From Streptomyces sp. T12 (GTDB taxonomy: Bacteria; Actinomycetota; Actinomycetes; Streptomycetales; Streptomycetaceae), in the NCBI RefSeq assembly GCF_028736035.1, contig NZ_CP117866.1, positions 2,108,001-2,172,000 of the forward strand: a stretch of 64,000 nt of DNA, in the 5' to 3' direction. Each line of letters begins with the position of its first letter. Position 1 is the stretch's first letter. The position numbers and the translations under genes are program-made. The notes under the pieces were generated by a model. That model had not been told where the DNA came from. It searched no databases and was given only the letters and a program-made list of their open reading frames with translations. Positions 7,199-15,775 of this stretch are shown one piece after another.

Positions 7199-8871
7199 CC
7201 CCTCGTCGTCTGTTCGCCTCCGCCGCCGCCGTCCTGACGTCGGCCTGCGCGCTCGCGCTGCTGCCCTCCCCTCCCGCGAGCGCGCACCCCCTCGGCAACT
7301 TCACCGTCAACCGCTACGACGGCCTCGTCGCCGCCCCCGGCGAACTGCGGGTCCACCATGTCGAGGACCTCGCCGAGATCCCGGCGACGCAGGCCAAGCC
7401 GGACATCGAGAAGGCGGGCACGGCGGGGTGGGCCCGGCAGCGCTGTGAGAGCGCCGCGCGGGGCAGCGAGGTCACGGTGGACGGCCGGACGGTCACGCTG
7501 ACGCTGAACAGCAGCCACGCGCGCGTGCGGCCCGGTCAGGCGGGGCTCGACACCCTCCGCGTGGAATGCCGGCTGACGGCACCGCTCCCCGAGGACGCCT
7601 CGGTCGCCCTCGGCTTCCGCGGCGCGGGCGCGGAATCCGGCCCGGGCTGGCGGGAGATCACCGCGCGCGGCGACCGTACGACACTCACCGCCTCGGACGT
7701 GCCGAAGGAGTCCGTCTCCCGCGAACTGACCCAGTACCCCGAGGAGTTGCTCTCCTCCCCGGCCGACACCAAGACCGCGTCCGTGCGCGTACGCCCCGGC
7801 GGACCGGCCCTGGCCGAGGCGGAGCAGGACACCGCCACCTCCTCCGTCCTGCCGCGCGGCGCCGACCGCTGGACGCGTGCCCTGGACAGCCTGGTCTCCC
7901 GCCAGGACCTCACCGTCGGCTTCGCCGCCCTCGCCCTGGTCATCGCGGTCTTCCTCGGCGCGATGCACGCGCTCGCCCCGGGCCACGGCAAGACCCTGAT
8001 GGCCGCGGTGGCGGCGGCCCGCGGCGGCCGGGCCCGCATGAAGGACGTCCTGCCCCTGGCCGCCTCGGTGACGATCACGCACACCCTGGGCGTGGTCACC
8101 CTGGGCCTCCTGGTCACGGCCGGCTCGGCGGCGGCGCCCTCGGTGATCACCTGGCTGGGCATCGCGAGCGGCGCCCTGGTGATCGCGGCGGGCGCGACCC
8201 TCGTACGCCGGGCCTGGCACCTCCGCAGGCAGGGACACCCGCACACAGCCGGGCACGGGCACTCCCACGACCACCACCACACGCACGAGCACACTCACAA
8301 GACCGACCCCGCCCACGAGCGCCAACCGGTCCTGGTCGCCGCGCACACCCACGCCGCGACGGCGGCCCCGGCACCCACGCCGGGCCACGTCCGAGCACGT
8401 GCGCACACGCACACAGACCACGACCACGACCACCAGCACGACCACAACCACAACCACGGTCACACCCACGCCCACGGCCTGCTCACCCACACCCACAACG
8501 GCTTCACCCACACCCACTCCACCGCCCCCACCCTCCGCGGCACGATCCTCCTCGGCTTCGCCGGTGGGCTCGTGCCCAGTCCCTCCGCGGTCGTCGTGCT
8601 CGTCGGCGCGGCGGCGCTCGGGAAGGCTTGGTTCGGGCTGCTGCTCGTCGTCGCGTACGGCGTCGGGCTCGCACTCACCCTCACCGCGGCCGGGTTCGCC
8701 GTCGTGAGGCTGGGTACCGGAGTGACGCGGGTGCTGGACAAGCAGCCCCGCTGGACGGCCCACCCCCTGACGGTCTTCGTCCGCAGGACCGCACCACTGG
8801 GATCCGCGGTGCTCGTCGTGCTGATCGGGGCCGGATTGGTTCTCCAGGGGGCGGCATCCGCACTCGGCTGA
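7195..8871 (+). CDS. NicO/UreH-type nickel-cobalt transporter with His-rich loop
   Basis: 558 residues from a GTG that overlaps the TPR stop by 4 bp. A signal peptide ends near PPASAHPLGNF, and a ~190-residue extracytoplasmic domain with two Cys follows. The first transporter half has the family motif AMHALAPGHGKTLMAA and several membrane helices. A loop at about residues 342-442 holds 31 histidines, and the second helix set follows. NicO/RcnA-like proteins move Ni2+ or Co2+; the His-rich loop would bind metal. Direction (uptake or efflux) cannot be told. Fusion to an exported N-terminal domain and coupling to a TPR protein under a sigK-linked locus are unusual. Confidence 0.87.
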   Translation: MTPRRLFASAAAVLTSACALALLPSPPASAHPLGNFTVNRYDGLVAAPGELRVHHVEDLAEIPATQAKPDIEKAGTAGWARQRCESAARGSEVTVDGRTVTLTLNSSHARVRPGQAGLDTLRVECRLTAPLPEDASVALGFRGAGAESGPGWREITARGDRTTLTASDVPKESVSRELTQYPEELLSSPADTKTASVRVRPGGPALAEAEQDTATSSVLPRGADRWTRALDSLVSRQDLTVGFAALALVIAVFLGAMHALAPGHGKTLMAAVAAARGGRARMKDVLPLAASVTITHTLGVVTLGLLVTAGSAAAPSVITWLGIASGALVIAAGATLVRRAWHLRRQGHPHTAGHGHSHDHHHTHEHTHKTDPAHERQPVLVAAHTHAATAAPAPTPGHVRARAHTHTDHDHDHQHDHNHNHGHTHAHGLLTHTHNGFTHTHSTAPTLRGTILLGFAGGLVPSPSAVVVLVGAAALGKAWFGLLLVVAYGVGLALTLTAAGFAVVRLGTGVTRVLDKQPRWTAHPLTVFVRRTAPLGSAVLVVLIGAGLVLQGAASALG

Positions 8872-8916
8872 GCTACTTTTGTGGAGAATGCGCACGGATG
8901 CGAATGGGGGACGCCC

Positions 8917-10557
8917 GTGTCCGAAGAACTGGGCAGTGAACGTCTGATCGCCGGCCGCTACCGCCTCCTGTCCCCGCTCGGCGAGGGCGGCATGGGCACC
9001 GTGTGGCGGGCCCGCGATGAGCTGCTGCACCGCGAGGTCGCCGTCAAGGAGGTGCGCGCGCCGCACGGGCTGCCGGGCCCGGAGGTCGAGCGGATGTACG
9101 CCCGGCTGGAGCGCGAGGCGTGGGCGGCGGCGCGGGTCGCCAACCGCAATGTCGTCACGGTGTACGACGTGGCCACGCAGGACGGCAGACCCTGGATCGT
9201 GATGGAGCTGGTCCGCGGGATCTCGCTGGCCGAGCTGCTGGACGCCGAGGGCCCGCTGAGTCCGCAGCGCGTCGCGCACATCGGCGCCGAGGTGCTGGCC
9301 GCGCTGCGGGCCGCGCACGAGGCCGGGGTGCTGCACCGGGACGTGAAGCCGGCCAACGTGCTGATGTCGAACGACGGCCGGGTCGTCCTGACCGACTTCG
9401 GTATCGCCATGGTCGAGGGCAGCTCCGCGCTGACGATGACCGGGGAGGTCATCGGCTCCCCCGAGTTCCTCGCCCCGGAGCGGGCGCTGGGCCGCACGCC
9501 GGGTCCGGAGTCCGATCTGTGGTCGCTCGGCGTACTCCTGTACGCGGCCGTGGAGGGCAACTCCCCGTTCCGCCAGAACACCCCGCTCAGCACCCTGCGC
9601 GCGATCGTCGACGAGGAGCTGCCGCCGCCCCGCCGGGCCGGGCCGCTGACCCCCGTCATCGAAGGGCTGCTGCGCAAGGACCCGGCCGAGCGGCTGCCGG
9701 CCGACCTGGCCGAACAGGACCTGCGGATCATCGGCGCTGGGGGTACCCCCTCTGGGGGAGGCACGCCGAGCGCGGACACGGGGCGGGCGACCCCGTACAG
9801 CCCGACCGTCGCGGCGTTCCCGGCACCGGCGCAGACCGCCCCGACGGCCCCGGTCCCGCCGCCCGCGCCGACCCGGCCCGTCACCGGCGCCCCCGCCTCG
9901 ACCACGGCTCCCGTCCGCGCCGACCGCAACCGTCGGGCCGCCCTCACCCTGATCGCGGGCATCGCCGTCCTCGCACTGGCCGTGGCGGGACTGACGTACG
10001 CCCTCCTGAACCGCGGGGGCGACAGGGACAAGGCGGGCGGAGAGGGCACCACCAGCCAGACCAGCGGCGGGACTTCACCGAGGGAGACCGAGGACGAGAA
10101 CGCCTCCGGAGGGGGCCGGAGCCCGACACCGAGCCCGAGCGGCAGTGACACGCCCTCTGCGGCCCCGCAGTCCGTGAAGGTGTCGCTGGCGGGCTCGAAC
10201 CTGGAGTACTCCGGGTCCTGTCCGCCACCGAGCGGCCAGGCGCCGTCCTTCACGGCGACGTTCACGGTGGGGCGGCTGCCGGCGCAGGTCAGCTACCGCT
10301 GGGTGTCCAAGGACGGCGAGGTCATGGATCAGGGCTGGAAGACCCTGTCGTTCCCGGAGGGCGGCGGACGGACCAAGCAGGACAGGGCGTTCGTGACGAC
10401 GTACGACGAGAGCGGGACGTTCGAGAACGAGATCAGCGTCGAGGTCCGCGACCCGGTGGAGACGAAGTCCAACTCGGTGCCGTTCTCGGTGACCTGCGTG
10501 ACGGAGACCCCGACGGGCGGGGTCTCGCCATCGCCTACGGTGTCGCCGAGCTCGTAG
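8917..10557 (+). CDS. transmembrane Ser/Thr protein kinase (PknB-like) with extracytoplasmic domain
   Basis: 546 residues. The Hanks-type kinase domain (~10-265) has a Gly loop (LGEGGMGTVW), catalytic Lys44 in VAVKEV, HRDVKPANV (Asp142) and DFG (Asp160), with an RD-type activation segment ending SPEFLAPER. A Pro/Ala-rich juxtamembrane linker, a transmembrane helix (~342-364), a Ser/Thr/Glu-rich stalk and a ~110-residue outer domain with two Cys (SCPP, VTCVTE) follow. The GTG at 8917 has GGGGGA 6 bases upstream; a GTG at 8881 would add 12 residues without such a site. The linker contains 7 residues from a copy of the 22-bp element also found in the TPR gene. No PASTA repeats are present, so the outer ligand is unknown. 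Confidence 0.92.
   Translation: MSEELGSERLIAGRYRLLSPLGEGGMGTVWRARDELLHREVAVKEVRAPHGLPGPEVERMYARLEREAWAAARVANRNVVTVYDVATQDGRPWIVMELVRGISLAELLDAEGPLSPQRVAHIGAEVLAALRAAHEAGVLHRDVKPANVLMSNDGRVVLTDFGIAMVEGSSALTMTGEVIGSPEFLAPERALGRTPGPESDLWSLGVLLYAAVEGNSPFRQNTPLSTLRAIVDEELPPPRRAGPLTPVIEGLLRKDPAERLPADLAEQDLRIIGAGGTPSGGGTPSADTGRATPYSPTVAAFPAPAQTAPTAPVPPPAPTRPVTGAPASTTAPVRADRNRRAALTLIAGIAVLALAVAGLTYALLNRGGDRDKAGGEGTTSQTSGGTSPRETEDENASGGGRSPTPSPSGSDTPSAAPQSVKVSLAGSNLEYSGSCPPPSGQAPSFTATFTVGRLPAQVSYRWVSKDGEVMDQGWKTLSFPEGGGRTKQDRAFVTTYDESGTFENEISVEVRDPVETKSNSVPFSVTCVTETPTGGVSPSPTVSPSS
9739..9760 (+). repeat. 22-bp dispersed element inside the kinase gene
   Basis: Identical over 22 bases to 5679-5700. It begins with a GGGGGTACCCCC palindrome followed by TCTGGGGGAG and encodes Gly/Thr/Pro/Ser residues in the juxtamembrane linker, where an insertion would be tolerated. 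Confidence 0.75.
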
Positions 10558-10561
10558 GGGA

Positions 10562-11371
10562 TCAGGCCACGCTGTTGAGCACCGGCAGATAACCACCCGA
10601 CTGGCCCGCGGCCGTCGGGTGGTACGACTCCGGGATGTTGAGCCAGTTCACGGCGTGCATCCACGAGCTGCCGGAGCAGATCTCGTGCCCGGTGAAGGTG
10701 GGCCGCACGTCGCCGAAGGTGAACCCGTGGTCCAGGGCGCGCTTCTCGGTCGCGGCGTCGATGTAGTCGGCCGCCTCGTTGAGCGCCCTCCGCTTGGTCT
10801 CGGACAGGCCGAGGCACCCGGACGCGCCCAGCTTGTAGAAGCGGGGGTAGCCGAGTACGACCACATGGGCGGACGGAGCCTTGGTCCGGATGGCCGTGTA
10901 GACGCTGTCGAGCCTGCCGGGCAGCGTCGAGTCGACGAACGCCTTCGCGGTGTTGATCCGTGCGACGCAGGCGCTGTCGGACTGGAGCACACAGGTCGTC
11001 ATGATGTCGGCGAAGCCTGCGTCGTTGCCGCCGATGGTGATGGACACGAGTGCGGTGGTGGAGTTGAGCGGGCCGAGCTGACCGGCCGTGACATCACTCG
11101 TACGAGCGCCCGAGCAGGCGGTGAAGTCGAAGGACGAGGGTGAGTTCGCGGCGGCCCACAGGTACGGATACGCCTTCGTGCTGCGCTTGCAGTCGCCGCT
11201 GCCGCTGACGTAGCTGCCCGCGCCGAGGCCGGAGGAGTAGGAGTCGCCGAGGGCCACATAGCCGCCGGTGGCGGCGGTGTCGTCGGCCTGCGCGGCGGCG
11301 GCCCCGGTGAAGGCGGTGCCGACGGCGAGGAGGAGCGAGGCGACGTATACGGAAAGTCGGGAACGTCTCAT
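10562..11371 (-). CDS. secreted SGNH/GDSL lipase-esterase
   Basis: 269 residues: signal peptide (MRRSRLSVYVASLLLAVG to AAAAQA) and a mature SGNH-hydrolase domain. Block I is VALGDSYSSG (nucleophile Ser), block III contains TIGGNDAGF (oxyanion Asn), and block V is YHPTAAGQ (catalytic His). Six Cys fit the three disulphides of the Streptomyces lipase type (S. rimosus lipase, S. coelicolor SCO1725). It should hydrolyse esters or phospholipids outside the cell. It converges on the kinase gene with only 4 bases between the stops, so no terminator fits between them. Confidence 0.93.
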   Translation of the reverse strand: MRRSRLSVYVASLLLAVGTAFTGAAAAQADDTAATGGYVALGDSYSSGLGAGSYVSGSGDCKRSTKAYPYLWAAANSPSSFDFTACSGARTSDVTAGQLGPLNSTTALVSITIGGNDAGFADIMTTCVLQSDSACVARINTAKAFVDSTLPGRLDSVYTAIRTKAPSAHVVVLGYPRFYKLGASGCLGLSETKRRALNEAADYIDAATEKRALDHGFTFGDVRPTFTGHEICSGSSWMHAVNWLNIPESYHPTAAGQSGGYLPVLNSVA

Positions 11372-11685
11372 GGAACCTCCCTATAGCAGGATCTCTGCCA
11401 TAACCGTCGTACCAACTACGCGTGTTGACGGGAAGTGTCCATGCCAAGACTTTTCCGGTCATCGCGGGCTTCAACCTATGGGTTCACTGTGGGTTTGATT
11501 TCATGTTCATGACAGCATTGTTGACAGGTCGTCAACTCCCTTGTTCTTCATGTCTGGAGCACAGATCCTTTACCTCGACTTGGAACGGGAACGCGACGTT
11601 CCGGGCCGTGCGTGCGAGGACGCGCGCACCCCCCACATGTGCGCGCACCACCCATGCGCGCCGCCAAGAGGAGGACTCCCTCGTA
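11372..11685. other. intergenic region between divergent lipase and subtilase genes
   Basis: 314 bp holding both promoters. It is visibly more AT-rich than the genes. An inverted repeat GTTGAC-5-GTCAAC at 11520-11536 and a GGAACG-9-CGTTCC pair just downstream of it could be operators, but nothing ties them to a named regulator. A good ribosome binding site (GAGGAGG) precedes the protease ATG. No gene is supported in this stretch. Confidence 0.5.
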
Positions 11686-12891
11686 ATGGCACAACTGCGT
11701 AGCAAGAAGTTCCGGTTCGCCGCGATAACCAGCCTGGCGACCGCCGCCCTCGTCGGCGGACTCACGTCCCTCCCCGCCCAGGCCGCCCCGGCCGAGGGCA
11801 AGGTCCTGGCCGCCGGCTCCCCCACTGCGATCAAGGACAGCTACATCGTCACGCTCAAGAAGAGCGCCGGGCTCAAGGCCGCCTCGAGCGCGGGCAAGAG
11901 CCTGATCAAGGAGTACGGCGGCTCGGTGAACAAGACGTTCGGCACCGCGCTGAACGGCTATGCCGCCACCCTCTCCGCGACCGAGGCCAAGAGACTCGCC
12001 GCCGACCCGGCGGTGGCCTCGGTCGAGCAGAACCAGCGCGTCAAGATGGACGCCACGCAGTCCAGCGCCCCCTGGGGCCTGGACCGCATCGACCAGACCT
12101 CGCTTCCGCTCTCCGGCACCTACACGTACCCGGACACCGCGGGCAGCGGCGTGACCGTGTACGTCATCGACACCGGCGTCCGCATCACGCACCAGCAGAT
12201 CAGCGGCCGTGCCTCCTACGGCTACGACGCCGTCGACGGCGACACCACCGCCTCCGACGGCAACGGCCACGGCACCCATGTGGCCACCACGATCGCGGGT
12301 ACCACCTACGGTGTCGCCAAGCAGGCGAAGATCGTGGCGGTGCGCGTGCTCGACAACGCGGGCTCCGGCACCACCGCGGGCGTGATCGCGGGCATCGACT
12401 GGGTGACCAACAACCACTCCGGTCCCTCGGTCGCCAACATGTCGCTCGGCGGCGGCGCCTCCACCTCGCTGGACACCGCGGTCGCCAACTCGATCGCCAG
12501 CGGAGTGACCTACGCGGTCGCGGCGGGCAACAGCAGCGCCAACGCCTCCTCGTACTCCCCGGCCCGTGTCTCGGCGGCGATCACGGTCGGCGCCACCACC
12601 AGCTCGGATGCCCGGGCCAGCTACTCGAACTACGGCTCGGTCCTGGACATCTTCGCGCCCGGCTCCTCGATCACGGCGGGCTGGAACACCAGCGACACCG
12701 CGACGAACACCATCTCCGGTACGTCGATGGCCACCCCGCACGTCGCGGGCGCGGCCGCGGTCTACCTGGCGAGCCACACCTCGGCCACCCCGGCCGCGGT
12801 CGCCTCGGCCCTGACGAGCGGCGCCACCACCAACGCGGTCACCAGCCCCGGCAGCGGCTCGCCCAACCGGCTGCTGAAGCTCGTCCCGTAG
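11686..12891 (+). CDS. secreted subtilisin-like serine protease (S8, proteinase K/aqualysin type)
   Basis: 401-residue pre-pro-enzyme. A signal peptide (to SLPAQAAPA) is followed by an I9 inhibitor pro-domain (DSYIVTLKKSAGL ... ASVEQNQRV). The catalytic domain starts near QSSAPWGLDRID with triad Asp162 (VIDTGV), His195 (GHGTHVA) and Ser347 (GTSMATPHVAG), and the oxyanion region reads AVAAGNSS. There is no C-terminal accessory domain, so the protein ends with the catalytic fold. It acts outside the cell after autoprocessing. The frame runs upstream to 11422, but only the ATG at 11686 has a GAGGAGG site and a proper signal peptide. Confidence 0.95.
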   Translation: MAQLRSKKFRFAAITSLATAALVGGLTSLPAQAAPAEGKVLAAGSPTAIKDSYIVTLKKSAGLKAASSAGKSLIKEYGGSVNKTFGTALNGYAATLSATEAKRLAADPAVASVEQNQRVKMDATQSSAPWGLDRIDQTSLPLSGTYTYPDTAGSGVTVYVIDTGVRITHQQISGRASYGYDAVDGDTTASDGNGHGTHVATTIAGTTYGVAKQAKIVAVRVLDNAGSGTTAGVIAGIDWVTNNHSGPSVANMSLGGGASTSLDTAVANSIASGVTYAVAAGNSSANASSYSPARVSAAITVGATTSSDARASYSNYGSVLDIFAPGSSITAGWNTSDTATNTISGTSMATPHVAGAAAVYLASHTSATPAAVASALTSGATTNAVTSPGSGSPNRLLKLVP

Positions 12892-12941
12892 CAGCTCCCG
12901 TGACAACTCCCGTCACAGCACACCGCACGATCTGAACGAAC

Positions 12942-12976
12942 CGTTCCCCGGAGACGCCCGCCGTCTCCGGGGAACG
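12942..12976 (+). terminator. 15-bp hairpin terminator after the subtilase gene
   Basis: Perfect arms 12942-12956 and 12962-12976 with loop CCCGC, followed by TCTT, 50 bases past the protease stop. A classic strong intrinsic-type hairpin for a high-GC genome. Confidence 0.8.
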
Positions 12977-13047
12977 TCTTGACGGCCCCCACGGAGCTGA
13001 GCCACATTGAAGCCCGGCATCCGGCGCTTCGGGGGGCAAAGTCGCCA

Positions 13048-13485
13048 ATGCAGACCTTACGTATCAAGACAGCTTCATCCAGAGCCAAAGCTCAGGACAC
13101 CGAGCGTGCGCGGCCAGGACCGGGGAGGGACCTGACGCCGCTGCTCGCGGGCGCCGCCACGGCGGCGGGGGGATTCGGCGCGGCTCTCGCGCTGGCCGAC
13201 TCGGGCTCGCCGCTGCGCGGGCCGTTCACGCTGTTCTTCCTGCTCGCCGCACCGGCCGCGGCGGTCGCCGCCGCGCTGCGCGGGCTGGAACCCTTCGGCC
13301 GGACCGTCGCCGCGGTTGCGGGCGCGGTCGTCGTCAACATGCTGGTGGCCCAGGGCATGCTCGCCGTGCACCGGTGGTCGGTGCGCGGCGGGATCGTGGC
13401 CGTGACCGCGATCAGCGCCGTCGTCCTCCTGCTGGTTCTGCTGCGGCGGCTGCGCGGCCGTACGACGCGAAGGCGGACTGACTGA
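13048..13485 (+). CDS. small polytopic membrane protein at the head of the polysaccharide island
   Basis: 145 residues with a basic N-terminus (MQTLRIKTASSRAKAQ) and four hydrophobic segments (LLAGAATAAGGFGAALALA, FTLFFLLAAPAAAVAAAL, TVAAVAGAVVVNMLVAQGML, IVAVTAISAVVLLLVLL), ending in RRLRGRTTRRRTD. No known family. An in-frame start at 12979 exists but falls in the preceding terminator stem; the ATG at 13048 was chosen. The next gene begins one base after its stop codon, so it belongs to that unit and may support membrane assembly of the polysaccharide machinery. Confidence 0.68.
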   Translation: MQTLRIKTASSRAKAQDTERARPGPGRDLTPLLAGAATAAGGFGAALALADSGSPLRGPFTLFFLLAAPAAAVAAALRGLEPFGRTVAAVAGAVVVNMLVAQGMLAVHRWSVRGGIVAVTAISAVVLLLVLLRRLRGRTTRRRTD

Positions 13486-13486
13486 C

Positions 13487-14584
13487 GTGGACATCAGCGT
13501 GTACCGTCCCGGCGAGTTCAGCTCCGCCGACCGGGCGGCGTGGACATCGATGCAGTCCAAGGCCCATCTGCAGGGCTCGCCCGAGCTGGGCAACCCCTTC
13601 CTGTCCCCCGAGTTCGCGCTCGCGGTCGGCCGTTGCCGGCGCGGGGTGCGGATCGCGGTCGTACGGGAGGGCGGCGAGCCGGCCGCGTTCCTCCCGTTCC
13701 AGCGGACGGCGACCGGTGTCGGCCGGGCCATCGGCCTCGGCGTCTCGGACGCCCAGGGTCTGGTGCACCGGCCCGGGTTCAGCTGGGACGCCCGGGAGCT
13801 GCTGAAGGCGTGCGGGCTCGCCGTATGGGAGTTCGACCACCTGGTGGAGGGCCAGGCGGCGTTCGAGGCGGGGGCGTCCGGCACGTTCCCGTCCCCGGTC
13901 ATGGATGTCGACCAGGGGTACGAGGCGTATCTGAAGCAACTCCGCGAACGGTCACCGAAGTTCACCAGGACGACGCTCGCCAAGGAGCGCAAGCTGGGCC
14001 GGGACCACGAGGGCGTGCGGTACGTGCACGACGAGCGCGATCCGGCGGCGCTGCGCACGCTGATGGCCTGGAAGTCCGCGCAGTACCGCAGGACGGGGCG
14101 CAGCGACCGCTTCGCGCACGAGTGGATCACCCGGCTCGTGGAGCAGCTGTTCCACACGCGCTCCGAGCCGTTCGCGGGGATCCTGTCGGTGCTGTACGCG
14201 GGCGGCAAGCCGATCGCCGCGCACTTCGGGCTGCGCACCGAGCGGGTGCTGGCCTGCTGGTTCCCGGCCTACGACCCGGCGTTCTCGAAGTACTCGCCGG
14301 GCCTGGTCCTGCATCTGCGCATGGCCGAGGCGGCCGCCGCCGACGGCATCGCGTACCTGGACCTCGGCCGGGGCCAGAAAGAATACAAGGACTCCCTGAA
14401 GACACGCGAGCTGAAGGTGTCGGAGGGGTGGGTGACCCGGCGTCACCCGGTCGCGTTCGGACACCGGGCACGCCGTGCCCCGGTCCGGGCGCTGCGCAAC
14501 ACCGTGCAGACACGGCCGGAACTGTTCGAACCGGCGGACCGGGTCCTCAAACGTATGGGGAAGATCCGCTCGATAGGCAGGTAA
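13487..14584 (+). CDS. CelD/BcsL-type GNAT acyltransferase
   Basis: 365-residue protein resembling the CelD/cellulose-biosynthesis acetyltransferase family (GNAT fold, related to FemAB). Typical stretches are PFLSPEFALAVGR, the acceptor-side VLYAGGKPIAAHFGLRTERVLACWFPAYDP, and the C-terminal DGIAYLDLGRGQKEYKDSLKTRE seen in this family. In cellulose and exopolysaccharide loci these enzymes are thought to acylate sugars or lipid carriers. The GTG start one base after the previous stop makes it part of the island operon. Acyl donor and acceptor are not deducible. Confidence 0.82.
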   Translation: MDISVYRPGEFSSADRAAWTSMQSKAHLQGSPELGNPFLSPEFALAVGRCRRGVRIAVVREGGEPAAFLPFQRTATGVGRAIGLGVSDAQGLVHRPGFSWDARELLKACGLAVWEFDHLVEGQAAFEAGASGTFPSPVMDVDQGYEAYLKQLRERSPKFTRTTLAKERKLGRDHEGVRYVHDERDPAALRTLMAWKSAQYRRTGRSDRFAHEWITRLVEQLFHTRSEPFAGILSVLYAGGKPIAAHFGLRTERVLACWFPAYDPAFSKYSPGLVLHLRMAEAAAADGIAYLDLGRGQKEYKDSLKTRELKVSEGWVTRRHPVAFGHRARRAPVRALRNTVQTRPELFEPADRVLKRMGKIRSIGR

Positions 14585-14953
14585 CTCCGGTCAAACCATC
14601 AAAAACGTGAGGGCTCGTTCCAGCTCTTGCCATACAGGCTCAATCATCAATACCGTCGTACATCTGACGCGCATCGGACTGTCGAAGCGGCTCTAGGGGA
14701 GGGCTCAAGGACCGCGACAGTCCCGGCGCGGGGCGTGGTAGGGGGGTGCTCGGTGACGGTGTTCGCATGTGTGACCGAGTCGTGCCGCGCGACCGGCTGC
14801 CGTTTTCCCGGTGGTCGGCCAGATTTGCCAGCTCACCACACGTGCACGGAGAGACAGTTGTCCGTGCCGTGAGTGAGAACCCCCCTTTCGAACCGGACAA
14901 AAAGCCGGGCCGCCCAGGGGCGGGCGGTCCACCGGACGAGAGGGACCAGACTC
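14585..14953 (+). promoter_or_regulatory. intergenic region ahead of the glycosyltransferase operon
   Basis: 369 bp with lower GC in its first third. It likely contains the promoter for the four-gene run that follows. A 14-base stretch AGCCGGGCCGCCCA with flanking complements before the ribosome binding site can form a hairpin, but no specific regulator site could be named. Short ORFs here have no ribosome binding sites or codon bias and were not called. Confidence 0.35.
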
Positions 14954-15775
14954 ATGAGTTCAGTTCTGCGCCCGGCGGTTGCGGACGAAGGTCTGTCAAC
15001 GGTCGGCAAGTACCGCCCTGTCTCCTCGCACATGGCCATCACCCCGCCGGTGAGCGTGGTGATTCCGGCCATGAACGAAGCCGAGAATCTCCCGTACGTC
15101 TTCAAGACGCTTCCGGACTGGATACACGAAGTCGTCCTGGTGGACGGCAACTCCACCGACGACACCGTCGAAGTGGCCCGTGAGCTGTGGCCGGAGGTCA
15201 AGGTCGTGCGGCAGCGCGGCAAGGGCAAGGGGGATGCCCTGATCACCGGGTTCGAGGCGGCCACCGGCGACATCATCGTGATGGTCGACGCGGACGGCTC
15301 GGCCGACGGCCAGGAGATCGTCAGTTACGTCTCCGCGCTGGTCTCGGGCGCTGACTTCGCCAAGGGGTCCCGCTTCGCCAACGGCGGCGGCACTGATGAC
15401 ATGACGCCGATCCGCAAGCTCGGCAACTGGGCACTGTGCACGGCCGTCAACCGCAAGTTCGGTGCCCGCTACACCGATCTCTGCTACGGATACAACGCGT
15501 TCTGGCGGCACTGCCTGGACAAGATCGACCTCGACTGCACCGGCTTCGAGGTGGAGACCCTGATGAACATCCGGGTCGTCAAGGCGGGGCTGAAGGTGCA
15601 GGAGATACCCAGCCACGAGTACCTCCGCATCCACGGCACGAGCAATCTGCGGGCCGTGCGGGACGGGCTGCGGGTGCTCAAAGTGATCCTCAAGGAGCGC
15701 TCCAACCGGCGTGCCCTGCGCCGCCGGGCGCCCCACTCCCCGATGCTCGACTCGGTGCGGGGAGAGGTGTCTTGA
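14954..15775 (+). CDS. family 2 glycosyltransferase (dolichol-P-mannose synthase-like)
   Basis: 273 residues with a GT-A fold: VSVVIPAMNEAENLPYVF, donor-binding LVDGNSTDDTVEVA, the metal-binding VDADGSAD (DXD-type) and RYTDLCYGYNAFWR. No transmembrane helices are evident, so it probably works at the inner membrane face on a lipid-linked sugar. The chosen ATG has GAGAGGGA about 8 bases upstream. The stop overlaps the next start (TTGA). It resembles polyprenyl-phosphate sugar transferases; the sugar cannot be assigned. Confidence 0.88.
   Translation: MSSVLRPAVADEGLSTVGKYRPVSSHMAITPPVSVVIPAMNEAENLPYVFKTLPDWIHEVVLVDGNSTDDTVEVARELWPEVKVVRQRGKGKGDALITGFEAATGDIIVMVDADGSADGQEIVSYVSALVSGADFAKGSRFANGGGTDDMTPIRKLGNWALCTAVNRKFGARYTDLCYGYNAFWRHCLDKIDLDCTGFEVETLMNIRVVKAGLKVQEIPSHEYLRIHGTSNLRAVRDGLRVLKVILKERSNRRALRRRAPHSPMLDSVRGEVS

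Noticed and set aside
7048..9336. Minus-strand 762-codon open frame across the NicO transporter and kinase start
   Set aside because: It is the antisense shadow of strongly biased plus-strand genes; composition is Arg/Gly/Val repeats (poly-Val from the His-rich loop), with no domain and no ribosome binding site.
14627..14872. 81-codon frame before the glycosyltransferase operon
   Set aside because: Codon third positions lack the GC bias of the neighbours and there is no ribosome binding site or homology.
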